A DNA stretch of 64,000 nucleotides from Isoetes taiwanensis. Lineage: Eukaryota > Streptophyta > Lycopodiopsida > Isoetales > Isoetaceae. Where the stretch lies: assembly GCA_021234155.1 (NCBI GenBank), contig JAJEKV010000102.1, forward strand, positions 2,540,456 through 2,604,455, in the 5' to 3' direction. The notes under the pieces were generated by a model. It had not been told where the DNA came from and made no database searches. It worked only from the letters and a program-made list of their open reading frames with translations. Shown piece by piece: positions 56,331-64,000 of this stretch; position 1 is the first letter of the stretch; each line of letters begins with the position of its first letter. Position numbers and translations under genes: made by a program.

Positions 56331-56888
56331 CAAGTACATAGCAAAAACATGCTTTTGATATGAAAGCATGCCATAAAAGACAGAAATTTAGAACCAGTAC
56401 AGAACCTCATAGTGCAAGAGAACTATGATCCCTTAATAATATCCAAAAATCTATGAAGTGTGTACGAGAGATAAGAATAGAATCCTGAATGTCATAATCA
56501 CCCCCGAATGTCCAAATGCTCTAAGATCATGAAGTAAATAACCAACCATCACCTCAACTCTTGATTCCCACCTTACAAATTGATAAACCAAAATAGTGAA
56601 GCTAGACAAAAAAATTAGACAAGAGCACAGGTATGTTTAGGGAATAGCAAAAAGGATGGAATGTTTAGGAATCAGCAAAGAAGATGGAGTTATAGGCATT
56701 GAAAGCATCAAGAGGTTCCAAAGACTCAAGAAGCCCGTTTGTTGTTGTGGAACAAGTGGAATTTGTCCTTGTCCTCCAAAAGGATCAGAAAAGATCCATA
56801 CATATCGCCAAAAGCGCCTTAATAAGTCGCATTTAATTAAAGTGGGTCAAATCTAAATTTGGAACTCCAAATGAAAAATGGGACTCAT

Positions 56889-57237
56889 ACAAAAAAAAAA
56901 AAAAGAGGGGAGGGAGAGGGGGCACACCTTGATAAGGAGAAGGGTAGGAGGAGAAAGAGGGAGGAGCCACACGAGGATAAGTTGGAAGAAGGGGCAAGGG
57001 CAGGGAGAGGAGAGGAGAGCAAAAGGGCAAAGGAGGAGGGAGGGGCAAAGAGGGCAAAAAAGAGGAGGGGAGGGGCAAAGGGGGAGGAGCAAAGGAGGGA
57101 CCAGGAGGGGCAAAAGGGAGGAGGGAGGGGGGGAGGGAGGGAGGGAGAGCAGAGGGGCAAAAAGGGGCAAAGGGGAGGAGAAAGAGGAACGGAGGGGGCA
57201 GGGGCAAGCCCTCCCCTCCCAAAAAAAAAAAAAAAAA
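56889..57237. repeat. Polypurine low-complexity tract
   Basis: About 350 bases of almost pure A/G on the plus strand are built from AGGAGGGGCAAAG-like units, starting and ending with A-runs of 14-16. Long ORFs in it are artefacts. Mirror-like purine tracts of this size can form triplex DNA. Confidence 0.9.
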
Positions 57238-57524
57238 TAAAATAAAAAGTATTAATTATTAATATATAATCAATAATTAATTAAGATAATTAGATTAATT
57301 AAGCTAATTAATTAATCAAATATAAATTAAATTAAATCAATACTCCATTTAAAACCTTTCTCGACCCACTAGTCGAAAAGCAATTTAATTCCAAAGACAA
57401 ATGCACCAAAATGAGGAATTTCAAACACTACTACCTAAACACCTATAAACTAAAGGTGATTTTAGCGAAACTTAAAATTAATGCCTCCTTCCCACCAACA
57501 CAAGAAAGGGAGAGGCAGATAAAA

Positions 57525-57685
57525 ACAGGCAATTGAGATCCACACCTGACTAATACTTACAACAAAGGGAGAGGCGATAAAAGGGGCACAAACAGGGGCA
57601 CTTGAGATCCACACGGACTAATACTTACAACAAAGGGAGAGGCGCCATAAAAAGGGCACTTGAGATCCACACCTGACTAATATTC
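57525..57685. repeat. Tandem repeat, about 60-75 bp unit
   Basis: TTGAGATCCACAC..GACTAATA is repeated three times with ACAACAAAGGGAGAGGCG..ATAAAA between copies. The units vary in length by small indels. Confidence 0.75.
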
Positions 57686-57787
57686 ATCCAAGAAACAAAA
57701 AGCTACGCCCGGACTCCATCGAGCTCGATTTGACCTAAATAAGTCAAATTTTTTCCCAAGTTGCAAATCGGTTTAGACCTTTGATCT

Positions 57788-58301
57788 ATGATTTTCTCCG
57801 ATCCGCAACCAAATGGAGGAGCAAAATTAAAGAGCAAAGCGAGGAGCGGCCCACATATCTTGAAGAAGGATCATTGGTGCTTTATGTTGAAGGTCCGGGA
57901 CAAAATGCCGATTGAAGCCGGCGCATTGCCGGGATTTAAAACTCAGACGATATGGTGTATTGAAAAAGGATTTAAACTCACGGATCAAAACTTGATTGAG
58001 ACAAAGGAGCCCATGTGGCTATGGAGTGATGTGGGCCTTCAGAAACGGAGCTTGCTTAGCCGGAGTCGATAATGCAAGTGCATTTCGACAAGATAGCGGA
58101 AAAAAAGCGAATGGTGGACGGGCAGAAGGAGCTATGGAAGCTGTGGGGATGGCGCACAATCTCAAGTGCATGAAATCCGATTCAAATCCGATTCAAGATC
58201 CCCGCCCCGATCATTTGGATTCATATGTTTTTGCTTTAGTCCCCGTTTTGCGGCACTTCGCAAAGAAGATCCGGTTCTCTGGCTACATTTTCAAAGCATA
58301 G
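57788..58301 (+). other. Overlapping ORFs, possibly a decayed protein
   Basis: 57788-58072 reads GGAKLKSKARSGPHILKKDH, IEAGALPGFKTQTIWCIEKG and PMWLWSDVGL; a second frame is open to 58301. The composition is protein-like, but I recognise no family and the frames do not join without an indel. Confidence 0.25.
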
Positions 58302-59460
58302 TGTGAAGTTTAAAAGAGTTCAAGTTTAAAAGTCGGCTTACCGTGAAGGAATGAGAGGGCCTTAACTTAAAAGCTTCGCGATGATCGGACCTCTGCCGAC
58401 AAGTCCGCCATATCCGTGATAACTTTCTCCTCTTTATGCTCCTGATCCGGCGATCGTCCGGCGTTTCCAAGCTTTGTAAGAAATGGTTCTTTCCAAGCTT
58501 TGTGGTTGTACTAACCGGATACTATGCCGGATGAAGAAATGGAAATCCGCACACGCCAGATGGGAAGCTTGGAAGCCGATGAAAGGAAAAGGAAGCCGAT
58601 GAAAGCTTGGAAGGAAGCGAACCGATAGGAAGCCGAAAGCTCCATAGGAAGCCGAAAGCTCCATGCCATAGCCACGTTCTTGGGAGTTAAGCCATAGCCA
58701 CGATCTTGGGAGTTCGCCATAGCCACAATTTCATAAGTGTACCAAATCTCTTCAATTCAAAGGTATGTACCAAATCTCCCCTCTTTTTCAATTTCAAATT
58801 TCAAACTTAAACATGGGGGAGGAAAAAAAGTGGAATAATAGGGTGTACATAAGAAAAAAAACACGGACATAAGCGTGGCCAATGGGCTATTTTTCTAAGG
58901 CCAATGGGTATGAAGGATTAAAATATTATTAAATAAATTGGCGTCTATTTATACGCCCCAATTTCACACATTGTGCACATTATGTTGCCATTATAGGGGC
59001 ACATTTTCAAGGCACATTTTCAATGTTTAAGTCAAAACATTGATATCTTTGGGGAGGGGGGTTGACTATTTTTTTTTATCTACGTTATACATAGGAAATT
59101 CATAGCTATGGTGTGCATTTAGGAAATACATAAGATATTGTATTTATTAGGAAATATATAGGATAAGATATTGTGTTTATTAGAAAACATTGATATACTA
59201 AAAAAAAAGGGGGGGGGGGGGGGATGGGGGATTCTATTTTTGGGTCTACGTATACATAGAAAAAAAATGCATAGGTATAGTGTGCACTTGGAAAATACAT
59301 AGGATATGGTGCAACTAATAATGATTTGCACTTTATGATATTGGAGGTAGAAACTATGTTTGTAGGCAAGTAGGTTCGCCACATTTGTTGTATGTTTGAT
59401 CACATGTGAATAAACGTATAGTAATATGATGTTTGAAGGGCTTAGAACTGCATTTTGCAC
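58302..59460. other. Non-coding interval with duplications
   Basis: Short direct repeats such as GGAAGCCGATGAAAG (58572, 58591), AGGAAGCCGAAAGCTCCAT (58629, 58648) and CATAGCCACG (58670 on) cluster at 58560-58735. A 13-base G run interrupts 59208-59222. A 50-60 bp segment with AGGAAATACATAGGATA is repeated between 59100 and 59310. Confidence 0.4.
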
Positions 59461-59464
59461 TTTG

Positions 59465-59985
59465 AGCTGCCTTTCTCGACTCACGAGTCGAGAAAGGGGC
59501 CCTGAGAGGCTCTTTCTCGACTTCGCCTGGTCGAAAGGGCCCTGAACAAAAATAATCTACGGCCCTGAAATTGCCTTTTTTTTTAGTCTGGTACGCCTTT
59601 CCCTTCCTGAAAAAAGACCCTCAAACCTCGCTTTGAAGTACGCCTTTCTCGACTTCATGAGTCGAGAAAGGCCTCAAACCCCTAAAACCTCGTTTTTAAG
59701 CTTTGAATTGCCTTTCGACTCGCGGAAATGAAAGGCCTTCTACCCCCCTAAAACCTGCGTTTTTAAACTTTTTGGCCGCCTTTCTCATTCAGTCGAGAAA
59801 GGCCTTCTCGACCCTAAAACCTGCGTTTTTTTTTTTTGGTCCTTTCTGTTCGCGAGAGAGAAAGAACTCCTCGATTCCCTAAAGCGTCGTTTTTTAAGCT
59901 TTTGAGCCTTTCTCGTCTGCGAGAAAGGCCTTGGTGTTTTTCCCTCGAAGCTACCTTTCTGGGCTTCATGAGAAAAAACTCGAGC
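59465..59985. repeat. Array of about eight imperfect hairpin units
   Basis: The core palindrome has arms CCTTTCTCGACT and AGTCGAGAAAGG with a 4-5 base loop. It is near perfect at 59470-59497 and 59642-59672. Degenerate copies lie at about 59510-59538, 59710-59736, 59778-59803, 59841-59864, 59906-59929 (10-base perfect arms) and 59952-59980. From the third unit on, the spacers share CCCTAAAACCTGCGTTTTTAA, giving a unit of about 65-75 bp. A single relative lies at 57357-57380. Confidence 0.85.
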
Positions 59986-59989
59986 TGTA

Positions 59990-61139
59990 TTTTCCAAAAA
60001 TGGCCCTAAGAATTGTGTTTTATTAAATTTTTTTTTGCCTGTAGCATCACTTGACTAACTTGATTTTGTCTTTTGCAGTCCTTATCTCAACCAGATAGTA
60101 CATGCTTGGGAGCAATGAAAAGACTAGTTCATTGAAGAAAGGTGCCGAGAAGAGGGTGGTGACATCAGTTGGACATACAAGCACGTGGCCCATGAAGGAA
60201 CTCCTCATACAAATTTCTATCGTCTGTAAGTTGCTCCGTGACTTGGAGAGAGCTCCACGCGCCCTTTGCACTAGATGGTTCATGTGTGAAGAGCGTGTAA
60301 TCATTGTGCCCATTCGACCACTATGGTCTCTTCACCCACTATAATATATATTGTAATGAGCCCATTTATAAATATAAGGTATCTCAAAACTAGTATTTTT
60401 TGGTGATTAAGTAAACAATTTGCTTAATTTTTGTTGGAATTTGTGATCAAGAGTCTACCCACCCAAGAAAATAGAGCCAACATATCCAACTAAGAATCTT
60501 TTTCAACTAGAACTTTGGTTTCAATCTGTAATGAAATTCCTATGTTTGAGTTGCATTGTTCTTGTTCTCGACTCGCTATCCAATAAAACTGGAAGAAAGC
60601 TTGGATGCACACTAATAGACAAAAATTCCAATTATGGCCAGTTTTGGGGTCGGGGTGCTTCTTTTTATGTAAATTGACAGGGTTCCGAAAAAAAATGGGA
60701 ATGGAATGAGTCCCACTTTAATTAAATACGACTTTTATGGTTATAGTACATGGACCTGTATCTTGGTAACTGCCTCTCAGTGAGACTAAAGCTATTGTTC
60801 ACCAAGAATGTCCATAAGCAATGAATTTGTACTATCTCCCTGCAGAAGATAGCAGCCCACAAATCTTCACTGTCTTTTTGATATTGTCTGTGTCCTGCTC
60901 TCATTAGAAAAGACTCCATTGAAGTAGCCAAGTTGTTCTGAAAAACAAGATCCTTTGATGACTGGCAGAAAGGAGTGTGGCCCTCAAATTTGTTCCTTCC
61001 AGATTCTCGACAATAGAAAAAGTACGAAATTGCTTATAAATTCGTGCATTCACAACGACAACGAAATGTAAACTTTGAAATTGTCGTGCTTTACGAATAA
61101 GTAACAGCAAGCAAGTTGCTACGAAACAGAGATTTTCGT
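59990..61139. other. Interval without a supported gene
   Basis: A short ORF at 60102-60344 (MLGSNEKTSSLKKGAEKRVV) is preceded by an acceptor-like TTTTGCAG at 60072-60079 and might be an exon, but no partner is visible. The rest is A/T-rich. Confidence 0.25.
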
Positions 61140-61170
61140 GGTTCAAATCGCGTGTGGCGCGATTTGAACC
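61140..61170. repeat. Perfect 13-bp hairpin
   Basis: GGTTCAAATCGCG, loop TGTGG, then the exact complement CGCGATTTGAACC. The arm resembles a tRNA box B (GGTTCAAATC), present on both strands because of the symmetry. Confidence 0.9.
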
Positions 61171-61211
61171 GTCATAATTAACGCATTATAATAGAACATA
61201 AACTTAACAAA

Positions 61212-61442
61212 CTAATCAGATTCATCGTCGACAGGCGCTGCAGGCGGTCCTGAGATCCTGTCGATCATGAATAAACCATGCTCTGAATTCCATATAAGAT
61301 GGATTACAATATCAAAGGGATCAGGATAGAAGCGGACGGGACTCATAGCAATGACATCAAGCCAGTCCTGAAGTTCTATTTCTAGCTCGCGGCACCTGCA
61401 GAGGTCCGCATGGTTCATCTTGCAGGTAATAGAATGTGCCAT
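61212..61442 (-). CDS. Small unrecognised ORF, 76 residues
   Basis: MAHSITCKMNHADLCRCREL starts with a Cys/His-containing segment and continues LEIELQDWLDVIAMSPVRFY to an acidic end (APVDDESD). The composition is protein-like and the ORF ends cleanly, but no family is known to me and the start could be in an upstream exon. Confidence 0.3.
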   Translation of the reverse strand: MAHSITCKMNHADLCRCRELEIELQDWLDVIAMSPVRFYPDPFDIVIHLIWNSEHGLFMIDRISGPPAAPVDDESD

Positions 61443-61870
61443 AATACCAGGCAGAAGGCGGAGACCGAAGCCGATGGTTTGCCAATTTCAGGCATACCTA
61501 TTTATACGCACCTAAATTATTGACGGTATATACATACAAATTATTGCAAGTATAGCAAACCATACACATAATATAAAAAAGCAATACGTACACAGAACCA
61601 ATAATGCTGATATAATAACACAGTATATATTCAAAACCTTTCGTGTAAAGTATATTTCATATTCAAAATTTTTTGGAAAGTGTATTTCCTGTATACATAT
61701 ATATCAAAAAAGTTCCCTTTCTAGAACGATTTTCTCAAGGTCCCTGTCAATTTCCCCTGTCCGATCAAGATGCGGGTATAGTGTTTGTATCTCTTCAACT
61801 GTTTTTCCTGAGGCTATTTCATGCAAGACACTAACAAGTAGGATCATCAGAAAAAAGAATGTTAGAGTTT
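61443..61870. other. Spacer before the LINE 3' end
   Basis: A/T-rich, without ORFs or clear repeats. It probably includes the 3' untranslated end of the minus-strand LINE. Confidence 0.35.
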
Positions 61871-61877
61871 ACTACAT

Positions 61878-62581
61878 TCAAATTTCAAACAAATAATTCA
61901 AAATGACCCTTATACTCTCCATAAGCATCACATTTCCTATTATAGTTAGTACCATATCTTTTCTTGGGAGCAGTAGCAAGAGTTTCAAAGTCAAATTGAA
62001 AATGAACTTTAATCCAAAAGATAAAAAGCCTCTTATTCCCATACAGAACATGATTCCTAGATTTCCATATATTGCAAAAAGCAATATATGCAATGGTGTT
62101 AGCAAATTTGTCATCAAATTGAAGAAAGGATAGAAGACCTTGATTGTTGGTAATTCCAAATTTGCTAGAAAACTAGGACCAGAAGCCATTTAGCTTATTA
62201 CAAAAAAAGATATGACTCATACTCTCATCACTGCCACATAACGTAGGACAGTTTTCCATAATATTAGGATTTCTTCTTGATAAGGAATGAAGATTATTCA
62301 AACTGCCAAATGAAATATGAGATCTTTGGAGGACAATAAGAATTCCAGACATTATGGAATAGGGCCCTGAGCTGATCAAAATTGATTGACCATTTTAATA
62401 AGACTTTACTCTCAGTAGCATTAGCAGAAAGAGCATTGTACACATGTTTGACCTTATACTTCACTTTACCATTAATAGTCCAGTCTCTTTTCCCTGAGTT
62501 TGGAGATAGATTAGAAAGGAAATTTCTAATACGAGTGAAGATTTTCTTATCAGAGGAAGTACCCTTGATGATATCTTTCAA
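61878..62581 (-). pseudogene. LINE C-terminal zinc-binding (zf-RVT) region
   Basis: VYNALSANATESKVLLKWSI and VWNSYCPPKISYFIWQ (62294-62581) lead, after a frameshift, into NIMENCPTLCGSDESMSHIF and FFCNKLNGFWS (62173-62379). This gives the C-x-x-C...H-x-x-x-x-C cluster of the zf-RVT domain typical of plant L1 elements. The tail continues at 61878-62189 (LTPLHILLFAIYGNLGIMF). Confidence 0.85.
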
Positions 62582-62899
62582 CTTAGTCCAAGAAATAATC
62601 CTACCCCTGAGAAAAGATCTCTGATATATATCAGACTTACATCAGACCATTTTTACTTAATCCTCTGGATGTCGAATTGCTAACACTAAAGAAATATGAT
62701 CAGCTAGAATTGATTCCAGAAAATAGATAAATCACTATGAAGTTTGTCTCTTCAGATAAAATCAAAGCTAGGAGAAATAGAATTCTAAGCCTTAATTAAA
62801 TTGCACATTAAAGGGGAAATATTGGTGGCTGGTTTCATATGCATGAAAGCAGAGTGAGGGAATAGATGTTGAATAGATGGATGACCATAAGGATGACTA

Positions 62900-63996
62900 C
62901 TATTGATCCAAAATCTGATAAACTTGGAGGCAGGAGACTGATTCCCATGAATGGCCTTCCAAACAAACTTGCCTGCTAATGATTGAATGTAGGAATAAGT
63001 TCTTGCAACCAAGGCCACCTAAGTTCTTAGATTTACAAATGGAGCCCCAATTAACAAGATGACTACCTTTCCAGATAAAATTCATAATGAATTTCTCCAA
63101 TTCTAAATAAATGAGCTTGGGAACAACTAAAGCAGTGGAGAAATAAACATGGGAACTTGCTAGAACAGAATTTGCAATAATAGTTCTACTAGCAAGTGAA
63201 AGAGAAGTCCTGTACTTATTCAGCTTCTTCTTTATTTTTGAAAGAATAGGATTCCAAAGACCTTTAATACTATGACTCTGAGAAAGAGGCATGCCCAATA
63301 CTTTAATAGCTTGCTCAGGGGAGAGCACTTTAATGCCAGCCAGATGATGATGAGAAATATCTTCGATCATCAAGCTTTTATCAATATTAAGCTGAATACC
63401 AGAGGCAGCTGAGAATTGTTTTAAAATTTTCAGGAGGAACTCAATGTTTGCCATATCAGCATCAAGGAAAGAGAAGGAGTCATCAGCACATGGAAGAATA
63501 CTAAGGGATTCATCAGATTCGGGAAGTTTAAGCCCCTTAATTAGACCAAGACTCTGATAATGAATAATGCCTTTAGTAAGCAACTCAGCTGCCAGAGATA
63601 GGGAGCAAGAGGACAACCCTGCCTTACACCATATGTGAGAGGAAAGAATCCAGAAGGACCACCATTAATAAGAACAGCAGAATTGGACCTAGAATTAAGG
63701 CCAAAGATGAGATTTTTAAGCTTGGAAGGAAAGCCAAGTTTGGACATAGCAAAGTCAAGGAAATCCCATCTGACTGAGTCAAAGGCACGCTTAAAATCCA
63801 GCTTAAAAAGAACACAATTCTGCTTAGAGATCTTATTCCAATGTAAACCTTCCATAGCAGCAACATAATTATCAAGAATATATCTATTTGGAAGGAAAGC
63901 AAACTGATTATGGCTGATATTCTTTTGCAGAAATCTTTTAATCCTGGAGGCAATAATTTTAGCACAAAGTTTGTATGTGGTGTTTGTGAGAGACAT
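62900..63996 (-). pseudogene. LINE reverse transcriptase
   Basis: Blocks in order: CAKIIASRIKRFLQKNIS, NQFAFLPNRYILDNYVAAME, FKLDFKRAFDSVRWDFLDFA (first catalytic Asp), SNSAVLINGGPSGFFPLTYG, VRQGCPLAPYL and, after a frameshift near 63600, LPCADDSFSF (the A-D-D active site, with C instead of the usual Y) and KSLMIE. IKVLGMPLSQ and a long helical thumb follow. This is the standard plant L1 RT. It primes DNA synthesis at a nicked target. Confidence 0.92.
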
Positions 63997-64000
63997 AGGT

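Larger units (their letters stand above)
61871..64000 (-). mobile_element. L1-type non-LTR retrotransposon (LINE), truncated by the window edge
   Basis: Minus-strand ORFs carry, in order, the RT palm and thumb (63541-63996), RT C-terminal part (62900-63616), connection and zinc region (62173-62581) and a C-terminal tail (61878-62189). There is no LTR and no integrase. At least four frameshifts make the copy defective. The 5' part, with endonuclease and ORF1, lies beyond the window. Confidence 0.9.

Noticed and set aside
56833-57245. Overlapping ORFs up to 129 codons
   Set aside because: They are products of the A/G-only repeat tract, with no protein-like composition.
59465-59985. CRISPR-like array of palindromic repeats
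   Set aside because: The surroundings are clearly plant nuclear DNA, the repeats are imperfect and the spacers are themselves repeated, so it is a tandem hairpin repeat and not a CRISPR array.

Overview
The window is nuclear DNA of a land plant, probably a seed-free vascular plant such as a fern (inference). The evidence is two intron-free PLS-type pentatricopeptide (PPR) genes, a spliced plant-type six-hairpin glycosidase-like gene with GT-AG introns, plant Ty1/copia, Ty3/gypsy and L1-type retroelements, long AT-rich intergenic stretches, and decayed copies of a transposase family that I associate with mosses and ferns. There are no bacterial operons, rRNA genes or CRISPR arrays.

Layout. 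1-1050: unclassified repeat-like DNA. 1054-8706: a strongly divergent histone H3-like gene. It has a TATA box, a start codon in good context and a protein beginning with the exact H3 tail ARTKQTARK, followed by a long acidic and Q/E-rich linker, a basic segment and a complete C-terminal H3 histone fold. The gene is split by a Ty1/copia element (1795-7421) with a perfect 5-bp target duplication, and the linker also has frame breaks. Three copies of a 67-68 bp near-palindrome bracket the gene, two upstream and one downstream. 8798-19708: a decayed Ty3/gypsy element on the minus strand with an unusual coiled-coil accessory ORF between integrase and the 3' LTR. 19709-33400: a graveyard of DNA transposons. 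It holds a Ulp1-like protease remnant, two decayed copies of a transposase with FAENY / SDG..QFK / GKG.HDG motifs, a strand-switching CCACA/GTGG satellite, an unrecognised 198-residue ORF and a DUF4283-like fragment.

34421-35893: an apparently intact four-exon gene for a six-hairpin glycosidase-like protein. 36000-45500: mostly non-coding, with possible MITEs, a copia LTR stub with primer-binding site, possible exons of an ARM-type protein and a cluster of perfect hairpins. 45555-49705: two tandem intronless PPR genes, both ending at the same point of the E1 motif. 49706-61870: gene-poor, with an isolated 15-bp-stem hairpin, a LINE 3' end with a TTCC tail, tandem repeats, a polypurine tract and an array of about eight imperfect hairpins of the CCTTTCTCGACT type. 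61870-64000: an L1-type LINE on the minus strand that runs off the window.

The genes do not form a pathway. The three apparently intact host genes (glycosidase-like and two PPRs) sit in repeat-rich DNA. The most unusual locus is the H3-tail/H3-fold gene and its flanking palindromes. All family assignments come from reading translated sequence by eye; no database was searched.
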